Assembly: GCF_023283925.1 (NCBI RefSeq) | Contig: NZ_JAKIKX010000003.1 | Location: 415,566 to 479,565, forward strand | Length of the DNA stretch: 64,000 nucleotides | From: Shewanella marisflavi | GTDB taxonomy: Bacteria; Pseudomonadota; Gammaproteobacteria; Enterobacterales; Shewanellaceae | Direction: 5' to 3' | In this document: piece by piece, positions 46,927-56,916 of the stretch | How positions within the stretch are numbered: the stretch's first letter is position 1 | How the letters are laid out: each line of letters starts with the position of its first letter | Notes under the pieces: generated by a model | What the model saw: only the letters and a program-made list of their open reading frames with translations | The model's database searches: none | What the model was told of the DNA's origin: nothing | Translations under genes and position numbers: made by a program

Positions 46927-46952
46927 TAAAAGGGCTTTAAAAGCCCTTTTTC
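46927..46952. terminator. Bidirectional Rho-independent terminator
   Basis: AAAAGGGCTT/AAGCCCTTTT hairpin with a T run, between the convergent LysR and DUF4097 genes. Confidence 0.88.
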
Positions 46953-46963
46953 AATTTCAAAGC

Positions 46964-47911
46964 TTAACGTGCTTTGAGGTTGATTTCACCGCTTATGGTA
47001 CTGACGATAATATCGGCACTACCGTTACCCATCTGGAACTGCAGTGAGCTACCGGGACCATACTTAGGTCTTTTCGGCTTATCCTGTGTCAGGCGATTGT
47101 CGATGTCGCCGCTTGGCCCGCCGTCGATGGCGAAGGTGGCATCCAGGGTTGCCGGTAGGCTAAAGCTGATGTCGCCACTGACACTATCCAAGCTGGCCTT
47201 GGTGGCTAGGGCGGATACCGAGAGGTTCAGATCCCCGCTGACGCTTTGAGCCTTGAGGCGATCCACTTTATCTAAGGTCATCTTGGCATCACCCGAGACC
47301 AGCTCGATAGAGACCTGGTCGGCACTGCTGTCGGCGTTAAGTTCACCGCTAACCAGGGTGTAGCTAACCTTGCCCAGGCTCTGTTTGTCTTTGATGTTGC
47401 CCGATACCGTCTCCAGTTTAAGCTTGCCCTGCAGCCCTTGGCTGCTGATATCGCCCGAGACGGTATTGATGAACACTTGCTCCTTAAGGCTTTCGACCTT
47501 AATGTCGCCGCTGACGGTCTGCACATTGATATCGCCCGATAGCTGACTGACCCTGTAGTTGGCCGATACCCCTTCGCTGTTTAGCTTGAGCTTTGCTGGC
47601 ACCTTGATGGTAAGGCGTGAGCCCTCCTTATTGCTGCCCGAGTAATGGCGAGGCAGTTTATCTTCGATGGAGATAGTGCCGGCTTTTTGCTCTACAACAA
47701 GGCCTTCGCTCAGTTCATCTAAGGTGCCTGTGATGGATATGGCGTTCTGATCCCAGGAGAGGACCTCGACGTCGCCGCGCTGAACCTCAAGGTTCAGACG
47801 CAGATCGCCCTCGACCTCGATGCGCTTATCCACGCTTTGAGCCGCTAACAAGGATTGGCTCAGTAGTAATAGGGGCATAGCCAGATAGGCAGTTTTAGTT
47901 TGCATCTTCAT
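46964..47911 (-). CDS. Exported DUF4097 beta-helix protein
   Basis: About 315 residues from the ATG at 47911 (AGGAGA seven bases upstream). The signal peptide is clear (AYLAMPLLLLSQSLLAAQ). The mature part is a beta-solenoid with many repeats of the form VSGDI/VSGNI/VSGEL (VQTVSGDIKV, INTVSGDISS, LETVSGNIKD, YTLVSGELNA, IELVSGDAKM, AQSVSGDLNL, LDSVSGDISF, VSTISGEINL). It is the third gene of an operon with an ECF sigma factor and overlaps the second gene by 4 nt. Its role is probably envelope-related. Confidence 0.85.
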   Translation of the reverse strand: MKMQTKTAYLAMPLLLLSQSLLAAQSVDKRIEVEGDLRLNLEVQRGDVEVLSWDQNAISITGTLDELSEGLVVEQKAGTISIEDKLPRHYSGSNKEGSRLTIKVPAKLKLNSEGVSANYRVSQLSGDINVQTVSGDIKVESLKEQVFINTVSGDISSQGLQGKLKLETVSGNIKDKQSLGKVSYTLVSGELNADSSADQVSIELVSGDAKMTLDKVDRLKAQSVSGDLNLSVSALATKASLDSVSGDISFSLPATLDATFAIDGGPSGDIDNRLTQDKPKRPKYGPGSSLQFQMGNGSADIIVSTISGEINLKAR

Positions 47912-48420
47912 ATAATCTCTCCTGTGGTGTCGCGATTGACAGGGAGTTTTTGCCCCTGTTTGATTAACTCTATCTCTCTTTGCTGTGTCCATAGCCACAG
48001 CTGCCATAGCTGCTTGTCTGTGGGATTAAGCTTTAGCGCTTCATAGATCTCTTTGGCCGCCGTCCTGAGTTGTTCTATTCCCTGCTCAACCGGTTGGCTA
48101 TAGGGACTGGTTTTCCAGTCGACCTGCTTGGTTAGGGTGAGGGCGGCGATATTTGTCTGGTGCTGTGCCTCTATGGCGGCCAGGGTATGCAGTAGGGCAT
48201 CGTTTTGTCCCTCTGGCGCCTCTGGCGAAAAACTTATCTTGCCGACCAATAGGGCCAGCAGCAAAGTGCTGGCGATGGCCACCGGTCGCCAATAGCTCGG
48301 CGAGCTGGCAGTTGGTGCATCGAGACCTTTAGCTATGCTTGGCCAAAGATCGCGCTCAGGCGTCATATCTGTTGGCGCGTCATGAATAAGGCGCCTTAAT
48401 GTGTCTCCTTTGTCGGCCAT
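47908..48420 (-). CDS. Membrane protein, probable anti-sigma factor for the adjacent ECF sigma
   Basis: A 170-residue protein with one membrane helix (about 44-60, RPVAIASTLLLALLVGKIS). The N-terminal cytoplasmic part contains RRLIHDAPTDMTPERDLWPSIAKGL. The C-terminal part is outside the membrane and predicted helical. It lacks the HxxxCxxC zinc site of many anti-sigma factors. It overlaps the sigma gene by one nt and the DUF4097 gene by four, which argues strongly for an anti-sigma role. Inference from context only. Confidence 0.65.
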   Translation of the reverse strand: MADKGDTLRRLIHDAPTDMTPERDLWPSIAKGLDAPTASSPSYWRPVAIASTLLLALLVGKISFSPEAPEGQNDALLHTLAAIEAQHQTNIAALTLTKQVDWKTSPYSQPVEQGIEQLRTAAKEIYEALKLNPTDKQLWQLWLWTQQREIELIKQGQKLPVNRDTTGEII

Positions 48421-48995
48421 TAGATCATCTCCTGCAAAAGTTGTTTTGCCCTGTGGTACTGCGCCTTGCTGGTCCCCTGAGCGATGCTTAGCCGTTTGGC
48501 TATCTCATCGTGCTGATAGCCCTCTAAGGCATAGAGCACAAAGACGATACGGGCACGTTCCGGCAGACGTAATATCAGCTTATCCAGTCCATCGTATTCA
48601 AGTGGTGCGCTGCTAAGATCGGGTGCCTGCTCGGCGGGCAGCAGCCTGGCCCAGAAACTCTTATGTTTCTTGATGCAGCTTAAAGCCTGATTGACCGTTA
48701 GGCTGTGCAGCCAGGTCGTAAACTGACTCTTACCATCGAAAAGCGGTAGCTTCTGCCACAAGCGAACAAAGGTTTCTTGAGTGGCTTCCTCGGCTAATTC
48801 CGCTTGGCCCGCCAGGCGAAAACAGAGAGCGTAGACGCGTCTGTGGTGCTGATCGTAAAGTTGCCGAAATGCCGTCTTGTCTCCCTGTTTGGCACGTTCG
48901 ACCAATACGGCGTCGAGGAGCTGATGAGCATCATCGGGACTCGTAAGTACGCTCAATTCTGTCTTCCCTGTGAATAAACAATACCTATTAGACAT
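48420..48995 (-). CDS. ECF-family RNA polymerase sigma factor
   Basis: A 191-residue sigma factor with region 2 (AFRQLYDQHHRRVYALCFRLAGQAELAEEATQETFVRLWQKLPLFDGKSQFTTWLHSLTVNQAL) and region 4 (LILRLPERARIVFVLYALEGYQHDEIAKRLSIAQGTSKAQYHRAKQLL). No ribosome binding site precedes the ATG at 48995. A TTG at 48956 has AGGGA eight bases upstream and would remove 13 residues that are not part of the sigma fold. It heads the sigma/anti-sigma/DUF4097 operon. Confidence 0.88.
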   Translation of the reverse strand: MSNRYCLFTGKTELSVLTSPDDAHQLLDAVLVERAKQGDKTAFRQLYDQHHRRVYALCFRLAGQAELAEEATQETFVRLWQKLPLFDGKSQFTTWLHSLTVNQALSCIKKHKSFWARLLPAEQAPDLSSAPLEYDGLDKLILRLPERARIVFVLYALEGYQHDEIAKRLSIAQGTSKAQYHRAKQLLQEMI

Positions 48996-49098
48996 AGGCA
49001 GGAGTTGAAAAGGTTTAAAGCGAAATGAAAAAAGTTTGGTTTAAGGTATATCAGCGAGCATCGAATGCCAACTCATGACCCGTTGAAGGAGAAGAAGC

Positions 49099-49117
49099 AG
49101 GGCAGCAGAGCTGCCCT
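49099..49117 (-). terminator. Terminator hairpin after the cyclodeaminase-family gene
   Basis: An eight-base perfect stem AGGGCAGC/GCTGCCCT with loop AGA, then a pyrimidine-rich stretch on the minus strand. The T tract is weak. Confidence 0.6.
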
Positions 49118-49122
49118 AGGGA

Positions 49123-50070
49123 TCAGGATTGTTTCTCAAATACCAGTTGAGCGCCAACCAGGTCGGCCAGTGCTGTGCCAACGGACTTAAATAGGGTTAT
49201 AGATTGTTCATCCTGGCGTGGGGCAAGCGTGCCGCTGCAAAGGTCGGCCAATTCGCCCTTAACCTGTGATAATTCAAAGACGCCTTCTTCAACCGGAATC
49301 AACAGCTCGCCGGCTTCGGCAAATACATTCACCTTGGCATCCACATAGACATCAGAATTCACCACAAGCTTGCTGTCACATTCACGCCTATCCTGATTGT
49401 GGTTGCCCACCAGATCCACGTGGGTGCCCGGTTTGACCCAGCTGGAATCGAACAGCGGAGCTGGTGCCCCAGTGGCGCAGCTGATGAGATCGGCTGTGCT
49501 AACCGCGCTTCTAAGATCGCTGCAGGCGGTGACATTAATATGCTCAGCCCTGGCCTTAATGGCGGTTATGGTTCGGTCGACTTTGGCACTATCACGTCCC
49601 CATACGGTAATTTTTTCAATTGGCCTGACGCTGGCGTGGGCAAGCGCCATAAAGGTGGCCAGACGACCTGTGCCAAACAGGAGTAAATGCTTGGTGTCTT
49701 GCCGTGACAGGTATTGGCTGGCAAGCGCTGACACCGCAGCGGTGCGCCAATAGGTGACGCTGGTGCCATCCACTAGGGCCTGGGGCACTCCGGTTTCACG
49801 GTTAAAGATTAAGATTTTGGAGTAGAGACTCTCGAGATCGGCTGATTTCTTGGGGTTTTCAGGAAAGTAGGTAAAGGCTTTGACGGCGATGGTTTTTTGA
49901 TTCCAGGCCGGCAGTACGGCAAAAGCATCGCTGTGGCTACTGTTTTCATCCAAGGGAAAAACCTGCCGCTGTGGCATCCTGGCGGGCTTAGCGAATGTTT
50001 GTTTGAGTGCTTCTATCAGACTGGGAAAGTCTAGCGCCTGATGTACCGAATCGGCATCGATAACTTGCAT
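49123..50070 (-). CDS. Ornithine cyclodeaminase / mu-crystallin family enzyme
   Basis: A 315-residue NAD(P)-binding protein with the family layout: an N-terminal substrate part (QVIDADSVHQALDFPSLIEAL), the Rossmann region (HLLLFGTGRLATFMALAHASV) and ITVWGRD. Relatives include ornithine cyclodeaminase, alanine dehydrogenase and pyrroline-2-carboxylate reductase. The true substrate cannot be told. It is transcribed alone. Confidence 0.87.
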   Translation of the reverse strand: MQVIDADSVHQALDFPSLIEALKQTFAKPARMPQRQVFPLDENSSHSDAFAVLPAWNQKTIAVKAFTYFPENPKKSADLESLYSKILIFNRETGVPQALVDGTSVTYWRTAAVSALASQYLSRQDTKHLLLFGTGRLATFMALAHASVRPIEKITVWGRDSAKVDRTITAIKARAEHINVTACSDLRSAVSTADLISCATGAPAPLFDSSWVKPGTHVDLVGNHNQDRRECDSKLVVNSDVYVDAKVNVFAEAGELLIPVEEGVFELSQVKGELADLCSGTLAPRQDEQSITLFKSVGTALADLVGAQLVFEKQS

Positions 50071-50328
50071 ACTACCTCCTTTTTTGTGGATATTGTATGC
50101 AAAAAGTCTGGCGGTTGAAAGCCTACAGGGTTGACTTTGAATGGGTTCGGCGTTTTTTTAAGCCGCCTAGCGTGCTAAGTTGCTAATTGATATTAAATTA
50201 ATTAAAGAGTCGTGTATGTAAGTCGATAGTTACTATACTCAATATTGGAAGAGTAAATAGTCTTCCAAGGTCTTAATTGTCGTTGAAGACAAGTAAAGCA
50301 ATCACTTCAAATTAAAGGATCTTCCCAT

Positions 50329-52191
50329 ATGCTCATTCGTCACAAGTTACTCGTTAGCGCGGCAGTGTCTATCTGCTCTGTGATAGCGATGTTTGGTTTG
50401 CAGCGCTTTTCGGCGGCGAAGCTGGATGATTTGTCCCATGCTGCACAACAAGTAATTGAACTTGAAAAGGATGTTTTGAGTTTACGTAAAGATGAAAAAG
50501 ATTTTTTTGCTCGATTAGAACTTAGTTATGTGGATAAACATCAGCGGAAAGCAAAAGAATTAGAGGAGAAAATAGCGACCCTTGGCGATATTTTCGCCCG
50601 CAACGATATTGAACAGGGGGATTTACACACTTTTAAACAGAATTTAGTGCGTTATGAATCTATCTTTACCGAGACTGCTAATCTGCAAAAGCAGATAGGT
50701 CTGCATCCCAAAGATGGACTTTATGGGGCGCTGCGCAGTGCAGTGCACAATGTCGAGACTTTGGTCAAAGAGAGAAATGAGCCAGAGTTAATGGTGACCA
50801 TGTTGCAGCTAAGACGCAACGAGAAAGACTTTATGCTCAGGCGTACCTTAAGCTATGTCGATAGGTTCAATGGCAACCTGACGCTGCTGCGTCAACAGGT
50901 GGCGAGTACCATGCTCAGTGGCGCCGTGAAGAGCGAGCTTAATACCCTGATTAATGATTATGAACAGAACTTTAAGGCGTTGGTGGCTAAGGAGCAGGAG
51001 TTTGGGCTGGATAAGGAAAGCGGTAAAATGGCGAGTCTGCGAGACAGTATTGCTTCGGCCGAAAAGTCCCTGGTGCAGCTTAATGCGCAGTCTATGGAAG
51101 CCATTAGTCGTGCCGAAAGTGCTACAGTGACCATCAGCATCATCATCTTTGTGCTGATCACCTTAGTCTTGGTTGGTTTTACCCTGGCGATTATTCGCAG
51201 CATCATGGATCCGGTTCAGCGAATCAGCGACGCTATCTCTCGTATCGAAGAGACCAAAGATTTGACCCTGAGGTGCGACACCAAGGTGGATGATGAGATC
51301 GGTCAAATCGCGCGCCATTTCAACAGCATGGTCGAGTCATTTCAATCCTTAATTAAAGAGGTATTAACCTCGGTTGAGGTGGTGAATCATTCTTGCCAGG
51401 AACTTTCTCAAAATTCGCTGCGAGCCTCTGAAGGAGTGGGGCGTCAGCTCAATGAAACCGACATGGTCGCGACTGCGATAACCGAAATGGGTGCCACCAT
51501 AGACGAGATCGCCAGCAACACTGAGCTGGCAGCCGAACGTGCTGGGAATACCCATGATAATGCCCAGCAAGGTCAGATGGGGGTTGAGCAGACGATAGAG
51601 AAGATCCAGGCATTAGCCGCACAGTTGACGGACTCGGCTCAGGTGGTTTCTGAGTTAGAGAAAGACAGCGAGACTATAGGCAGTGTGCTGGATGTGATTC
51701 GCGGCATTGCCGAACAGACCAATTTATTGGCATTGAACGCGGCGATTGAGGCTGCTCGGGCAGGTGAACAGGGGCGCGGTTTTGCCGTGGTGGCCGATGA
51801 AGTGAGGAGCCTGGCGATGCGAACCCAAGAGTCAACCGAAGAGATTGCCGGTATTATCCAGACACTTCAGAGCCGTACTCGCTCTATTGTGCAGTTAATG
51901 GAAGCCACACAAAAGCAGGGCGTAGAGAGTGCCGACCAAGCAGCAAGTGCCGGTGCCTTGCTTGAGCAGATCAATACTGATGTGACTAACATCATGGATA
52001 TGAGTACTCAAATTGCTGCGGCGATTGAGGAGCAGAGCATGGTGGCTTCGGAGGTGAACAAGAATGTAGTGGTTATTCGCGATATCGCTGCCGAGTCGGC
52101 CCAAGCCGCAGATGACAATGCTAAGTCTTCCGATGAGGTAAAAGCGCGAACCGAAGTACTCTATCAAGCGGTGAGCCTGTTTAAGATATAA
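50329..52191 (+). CDS. Methyl-accepting chemotaxis protein with HBM-type sensor
   Basis: A 620-residue receptor. It has an N-terminal membrane helix, a periplasmic HBM-type helical sensor (about 40-255, with the two [25 protein letters not shown] and [21 protein letters not shown] segments), a second helix (about 268-285), a HAMP domain, and a signalling domain with the conserved hairpin tip ([38 protein letters not shown]). HBM sensors bind small organic acids such as TCA intermediates. It ends in a strong terminator. Confidence 0.92.
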   Translation: MLIRHKLLVSAAVSICSVIAMFGLQRFSAAKLDDLSHAAQQVIELEKDVLSLRKDEKDFFARLELSYVDKHQRKAKELEEKIATLGDIFARNDIEQGDLHTFKQNLVRYESIFTETANLQKQIGLHPKDGLYGALRSAVHNVETLVKERNEPELMVTMLQLRRNEKDFMLRRTLSYVDRFNGNLTLLRQQVASTMLSGAVKSELNTLINDYEQNFKALVAKEQEFGLDKESGKMASLRDSIASAEKSLVQLNAQSMEAISRAESATVTISIIIFVLITLVLVGFTLAIIRSIMDPVQRISDAISRIEETKDLTLRCDTKVDDEIGQIARHFNSMVESFQSLIKEVLTSVEVVNHSCQELSQNSLRASEGVGRQLNETDMVATAITEMGATIDEIASNTELAAERAGNTHDNAQQGQMGVEQTIEKIQALAAQLTDSAQVVSELEKDSETIGSVLDVIRGIAEQTNLLALNAAIEAARAGEQGRGFAVVADEVRSLAMRTQESTEEIAGIIQTLQSRTRSIVQLMEATQKQGVESADQAASAGALLEQINTDVTNIMDMSTQIAAAIEEQSMVASEVNKNVVVIRDIAAESAQAADDNAKSSDEVKARTEVLYQAVSLFKI

Positions 52192-52204
52192 GCGGTTAAC
52201 GGAG

Positions 52205-52229
52205 AAAGGGGGCTTAGGCCCCTTTTTTT
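52205..52229 (+). terminator. Rho-independent terminator
   Basis: AAAGGGG/CCCC(T) hairpin with a GCTTAG-containing loop and a seven-base T run. Confidence 0.88.
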
Positions 52230-52323
52230 ATGAAATTTATTCGTGAAATGCGGGGTTTATACTCAAATTATTGGACCCGGTCGACTAAGCTAGTTGAGAG
52301 AGCAGGGTGAATATGAGTGGTCG

Positions 52324-53907
52324 ATGCGATTAAGTCACTTTTTAAATGTTTTAGCGTTAGGGCTGTTGCTGCTGTCATTTTTGACCGCAAGTGGCATCTA
52401 TTACCTTATTTATCTGCCCAGAATTCAAGAGCAAGTAAAGTCACGCCAAGACATGAATTTAGAGGCGGTGCAAAAAGGGATCGCCTATGCACAAAAAAAT
52501 TTAGACACCCTCTGTTACGACTATGCCATATGGGATGATATGGTAACTTTTGTCGATAATGTATCGCCTGAGTTTGCCCTTAAAAATCTTGATGACAATG
52601 CTTTCGAGGCTGCCAATATTGATGGCTTCTACGTGTTTAATCGCCAAAATCAGGTGGTGTGGCAATATACCAGTCAAGAGGCCTTCTTGGCCCAGCAACT
52701 GCCATTGGCTGAGGCAGAATTTATCGGGCAGATCTTACCTTCTCCTGAGCAGATGAATGCAAATAAACCATCTTCACGTAGCGGTCTGCTGCGCATGGGT
52801 GACAGGGTGGTTTATTTTAGCAATGTGACAGTGCTACCGAGCGATGGTGAGGGGAGAGTCGCTGGGAGCCTGTTAACGGTGCGGAACGTTAGCCGGGAGA
52901 TCCACACTGAGATAGAGCAGTTTAGCTTAATCAAGTTTGATCTAGAGGTGTTGGCAAAGGATGCTAAGTTGGCTGATATAACCACCTTAGGGTTTAGAGA
53001 GCCTCCTGGTGTCAGTGATATTCGCGAGCACCACTCCTGGTATGTTCACGATGTGCTTAAGGTACCGTCACTTAAGATCACAGTGCACCATGATAAAAAC
53101 CTCATTCCATCGATATTTACCATTGAATCAATCTTGATGTTCTTAAGCGTCTTGGTGATGTCCTATGTGGCTATCATTCCGTTTTCCGCGCTGGTGGTTC
53201 GGCCGCTAAGGGTTGCCAATGCCGTGCTGGATAAGATGGCTCACCGCGGTGTACTGCTGACCATGCCAACCTCCTGGTCGATTACCGAGGTGGCTAAGTT
53301 GACCGAATCGTTTAACTTGGTGGTGGAGAAGCTACAGCGGCATCAAAATTATCTCGAGTCCCTCTCTTTTAACGACCCTCTGACAGGTATCGCCAATCGT
53401 CGAAGCTTGGAAGTCTTTGCCGAGCGCGCTCATCAACAGTGGCGCGATGGAAAGGGCGCTATCGGCTTTATCATGCTGGATATCGATTACTTTAAGGCCT
53501 ACAACGACTCAGTGGGTCATCAGAGTGGTGATCAGGCATTGATCAAGGTTGCTCAGGCCTTGATGCTTGAGTGTCGTCGTCGTGGTGAGCTGGTGACCCG
53601 CTATGGCGGCGAGGAGTTTTGCGTGGTGATCCATAGCGATAATATTGCCCAGATGGAGCTGTTGGCGGGGCGTATGCTGCAAAAGATCAGAGAGCTGAAT
53701 ATCTATCATCAGGCATCTCCCTTTGAGAAGGTCACAGTAAGCATGGGCGCTGTACTTTACGACGGTTATCACCCCTCTTTTGCCGATGATGATTGGCAGC
53801 AGATGATAAAACTGGCCGATGAACAACTTTATCAGGCCAAAGAGAGTGGCCGTAATCAACTAAAAATACTACACCGACGGGTAAGCCCGCTCTCTGTGGT
53901 TGGCTGA
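52324..53907 (+). CDS. CHASE4-GGDEF diguanylate cyclase
   Basis: About 527 residues from the ATG at 52324. The protein has a first membrane helix (LNVLALGLLLLSFLTASGIYYL), a periplasmic CHASE4 domain (DYAIWDDMVTFVDNVSPEF), a second helix (about 275-297, SILMFLSVLVMSYVAIIPFSALVV), and a GGDEF domain with GGEEF in TRYGGEEFCVVI. The I-site position reads RRGE rather than RxxD, so product inhibition may be weak. It ends one base from the convergent chemoreceptor gene. Confidence 0.9.
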   Translation: MRLSHFLNVLALGLLLLSFLTASGIYYLIYLPRIQEQVKSRQDMNLEAVQKGIAYAQKNLDTLCYDYAIWDDMVTFVDNVSPEFALKNLDDNAFEAANIDGFYVFNRQNQVVWQYTSQEAFLAQQLPLAEAEFIGQILPSPEQMNANKPSSRSGLLRMGDRVVYFSNVTVLPSDGEGRVAGSLLTVRNVSREIHTEIEQFSLIKFDLEVLAKDAKLADITTLGFREPPGVSDIREHHSWYVHDVLKVPSLKITVHHDKNLIPSIFTIESILMFLSVLVMSYVAIIPFSALVVRPLRVANAVLDKMAHRGVLLTMPTSWSITEVAKLTESFNLVVEKLQRHQNYLESLSFNDPLTGIANRRSLEVFAERAHQQWRDGKGAIGFIMLDIDYFKAYNDSVGHQSGDQALIKVAQALMLECRRRGELVTRYGGEEFCVVIHSDNIAQMELLAGRMLQKIRELNIYHQASPFEKVTVSMGAVLYDGYHPSFADDDWQQMIKLADEQLYQAKESGRNQLKILHRRVSPLSVVG

Positions 53908-53908
53908 G

Positions 53909-55534
53909 TCAGAGCCTGAAGGTGGTGACCTGTTGCCGCATCGAATCGGCCAGGGAGGTGAGCTGGGCGATGGAGTGACCCAGCTCCAAGGCAGATTCGG
54001 TGGATTGGCTGGCAATATCGCTGATGGCGATGATGCTGCGGTTAATACTCTCGGCGACACTGCTCTGCTCCTCTGCCGCCGTGGCGATATGGGTGTTCAT
54101 CTCTGTGATGTTGTCGACCGAGGCGACTATCTCCTGCAACGCTTCCCCCGCCTTATTGGTCTGTTGATTAGCATCATCCACTTGTTTAATGCCCACATCC
54201 ATGGCGGTGACAGCCTCGTTCACCCCGTTCTGAAGCGTCTCTATCATGGTCTCGATCTCTTGGGTCGCCTCCTGGGTGCGCTGGGCGAGGGAACGAACCT
54301 CGTCGGCGACCACAGCAAATCCGCGCCCCTGCTCACCAGCCCTAGCAGCCTCGATGGCGGCGTTGAGGGCCAGCAGATTGGTCTGCTCGGCAATCCCCTT
54401 GATGACGCTTAGTACGTTGCCGATATGTTGGCTCTCGTGGGACAGGTGGGTGATCACCTCTGAGGTACTCTGGATCTGCATCGACAACGCCTGCATGCTG
54501 CTAATCGACAGTTGGACGATATCATTGCCGTTGGCGGCAAATCGGTCGGCATTTCTGGCAGAGTCGGCGGCGGCCGTGGTGCTTTGCGCTACCTCGTTGA
54601 CCGTTGCCGTCATTTCATTCATGGCCGTGGCGGTCTGCTCTGTCTCCGCCTGCTGCTGTTGAATGCGGGCATTGGAGATTTGAGTGAATTCGTTGAGGTC
54701 TAAGGCCGAGTCACTGACGCTGTTGGCTGCCTCGGCTACCCCTTTGAGGATGCCTCGCAGGTGGCGAAAGACATCATTAAGCCCTGTGGATATAAGCCCC
54801 AGCTCGTCCTTATTCAGTTGCTCGAAGGTGACAGTGAGGTCCGAGTCTTGCTGTATGGTATGTAGCTGAGTGCGTATGTGGTTGATGGGTTTCATTACGC
54901 TGCGGTTAATCCAGATGCCGAGCACTATACTGGCAATGGCGGCCACTAGGGTGATGAGCATGAAGAGGGAGATAGAGGACTCGTAGATCTGGGCAACCCT
55001 GTCTTTCTCCTCGCCGGCGACCTTGAGCTGCAGGCTGATGAGCTCGGCGATGGTGCCGCTGATGGGATCGATCACCCGGTAGAGTGGGATAATCTCCTCC
55101 CGCAACTGTCCGGCAATATTACCTGACTTACCACTTAGCAGCTGTTCCAGATGGGTGATACGCTGATTAGCCGGAACAAACAGACGTTCGGCCTCATCGA
55201 CCAGACGTTTCTCATCCCTGGTGAGTTCGGTGGCAACGTATTGGCGCCATTTGCTGTCAATGTTGTTGCTTGCTTCCTGCAGGGCTTGATTGGCCTGTTC
55301 GGCGCTGAATTCGCCGGCATTGGCCTTGTTGATTGCGTCGATCACAAATACCGCGTAGTCGTCGGCGATCACCTTGAGATCTTCTAGTGGGACGACTCTG
55401 TCGTTATAGATGGTGACGACACCTTTCTCAATATTATTCATCATGTTGATTGCTAAGATACAAATACAGATGAGGAGCGAGAGGGGCAGTAAGATACCGA
55501 AAGCCATCTTGTGCTTGATTTGAATATTGTTCAT
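53909..55534 (-). CDS. Methyl-accepting chemotaxis protein with four-helix-bundle sensor
   Basis: About 541 residues from the ATG at 55534. The N-terminal helix is followed by a periplasmic 4HB-type sensor ([27 protein letters not shown], Tar-like start), a second helix near 190-210, a HAMP domain and a signalling domain with the same conserved tip. It ends QQVTTFRL, with no NWETF-type CheR tether. The stop codons of this gene and the CHASE4-GGDEF gene are one base apart. Confidence 0.9.
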   Translation of the reverse strand: MNNIQIKHKMAFGILLPLSLLICICILAINMMNNIEKGVVTIYNDRVVPLEDLKVIADDYAVFVIDAINKANAGEFSAEQANQALQEASNNIDSKWRQYVATELTRDEKRLVDEAERLFVPANQRITHLEQLLSGKSGNIAGQLREEIIPLYRVIDPISGTIAELISLQLKVAGEEKDRVAQIYESSISLFMLITLVAAIASIVLGIWINRSVMKPINHIRTQLHTIQQDSDLTVTFEQLNKDELGLISTGLNDVFRHLRGILKGVAEAANSVSDSALDLNEFTQISNARIQQQQAETEQTATAMNEMTATVNEVAQSTTAAADSARNADRFAANGNDIVQLSISSMQALSMQIQSTSEVITHLSHESQHIGNVLSVIKGIAEQTNLLALNAAIEAARAGEQGRGFAVVADEVRSLAQRTQEATQEIETMIETLQNGVNEAVTAMDVGIKQVDDANQQTNKAGEALQEIVASVDNITEMNTHIATAAEEQSSVAESINRSIIAISDIASQSTESALELGHSIAQLTSLADSMRQQVTTFRL

Positions 55535-55632
55535 ATAGATACCCAAATGAAGAGGTAAATAGCAGAAAGCTAAAACTTATGACGTATCTATAGGTATAGC
55601 AAAAGATTGAAATGGGTAAGATGAATAGAAAC

Positions 55633-55661
55633 AAAAAAGCCTCGCATTGCGAGGCTTTTTT
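55633..55661 (-). terminator. Rho-independent terminator of tRNA-Phe
   Basis: Palindrome AAAAAAGCCTCGC-ATT-GCGAGGCTTTTTT, about 30 nt beyond the tRNA 3' end. Confidence 0.9.
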
Positions 55662-55689
55662 GTGTGGTGCGCTAGGCACCCGCTGAATA

Positions 55690-55765
55690 TGGTGCCCGAA
55701 CCCGGAATCGAACCAGGGACACGAGGATTTTCAATCCTCTGCTCTACCGACTGAGCTATTCGGGC
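55690..55765 (-). tRNA. tRNA-Phe (anticodon GAA), CCA encoded
   Basis: 76 nt. On the minus strand it reads GCCCGAATAGCTCAGTCGG and so on, with anticodon loop TTGAAAA (GAA at 55732-55730), T-arm GGTTCGATTCC, and a 3' ACCA at 55693-55690. The acceptor stem GCCCGAA/TTCGGGC is perfect. It is followed by a terminator and stands alone. Confidence 0.97.
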
Positions 55766-55994
55766 GACGGGGTGCATTAAAAGGCTTTTGCGCATTTGAG
55801 TCAACTAATTTTTGCAAAAACTTCGTAGAACTGACCTGTTTGGATAACTTTTGCCCGAAACGTCGATTTTTAGATCAAATGCGGCTGGTGCGAAAAGTGG
55901 GCAGGGAGAAACTCAAGTTTGAACCCGTTTGAAGTCAATTGCGTTCGAGGGAGATATTTTGGCCTGGGTTGTCTACTCTATATTCACCTAGAAT

Positions 55995-56023
55995 TAAAAA
56001 AGCCTCGCAGAGCGAGGCTTTAA
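55995..56023 (-). terminator. Rho-independent terminator of bamD
   Basis: Stem AAAGCCTCGC/GCGAGGCTTT-type hairpin with the T run on the minus strand, between the tRNA and bamD. Confidence 0.85.
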
Positions 56024-56035
56024 TATAGCATGTGA

Positions 56036-56794
56036 TTACTTGAGCATATCGTTATTGGGATAGTTGGTTTTCATCACCATAAGCACATGATCTTTAAGTT
56101 TTTGCTGACCAAGTTCTTCATAGGCGGTCGCCATGATCTCCAAGGCGCGTTCGGTGGATGGGGTACCTGGATAGGTTTCCAATACCGTCTGGGCACGCAC
56201 TGCCGCGGCGCTCCAAGCATTCATCTTGATATAGTACTCGGCCACGGTGATCGCATATTTAGCAAGACGATTTTTTAAGAATTGCATACGTTTTTGCGCA
56301 TCGGCAGCGTATTTGCTGTTAGGATACGACTTTATTAAACGGTCAAAGTCTTTAAAGGCTTCTTGCGCCGCTTTAGGGTCTCTATCGGTTCGGTCGATAT
56401 TGAGCATGTCGTGGAACATGTAATTATCGGCCTGCATGTTTACCAGTCCACGCATGTAATAGACATAGTCTATATCTTTATGAGTGGGGTTGAGACGGAT
56501 AAAGCGGTCGATATTGGCAATACCAGAAGCAGAATCGTCCAGTTTGTAGTATGCATAGATCAGGTCTAACTGTACCTGTGTCTTATGTGGACCGAAGGGG
56601 TAGCGAGAATCTAAGGCCTCAAGAGAGCGAATCGCTTTACTATAGTTGCCCAACTCCATAGAGGTTCTTGCTTGAGAATAGAGGACTTCAGGGGAAGATT
56701 TACTGAGCTCAATATCATCTTCTGGTTTACTACTGCAAGCCGTTAAGGCCAGTGACAACAAGGCGACAGCGGCGCCTTTAGCAAAATTATGCAT
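56036..56794 (-). CDS. bamD: Outer-membrane assembly lipoprotein BamD (ComL)
   Basis: A 252-residue lipoprotein (lipobox LTAC, Cys 20) with TPR-like repeats (PEVLYSQARTSMELGNYSKAIRSLEALDSRYPFGPHKTQVQLDLIYAYYK). It is an essential part of the BAM machine that inserts beta-barrels in the outer membrane. The length matches E. coli BamD (245). It is divergent from rluD as in E. coli. Confidence 0.95.
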   Translation of the reverse strand: MHNFAKGAAVALLSLALTACSSKPEDDIELSKSSPEVLYSQARTSMELGNYSKAIRSLEALDSRYPFGPHKTQVQLDLIYAYYKLDDSASGIANIDRFIRLNPTHKDIDYVYYMRGLVNMQADNYMFHDMLNIDRTDRDPKAAQEAFKDFDRLIKSYPNSKYAADAQKRMQFLKNRLAKYAITVAEYYIKMNAWSAAAVRAQTVLETYPGTPSTERALEIMATAYEELGQQKLKDHVLMVMKTNYPNNDMLK

Positions 56795-56916
56795 ACTTGA
56801 ATTCGATTCTTTTTAAGTTGTAGTTAAGAATTTTTCCATTTCACGATAAAATAGAAACAATCCGATTGTAACAGATAGCACTTTATTTTGGACCCCAAAA
56901 CGCGGGTACGGTTCCT

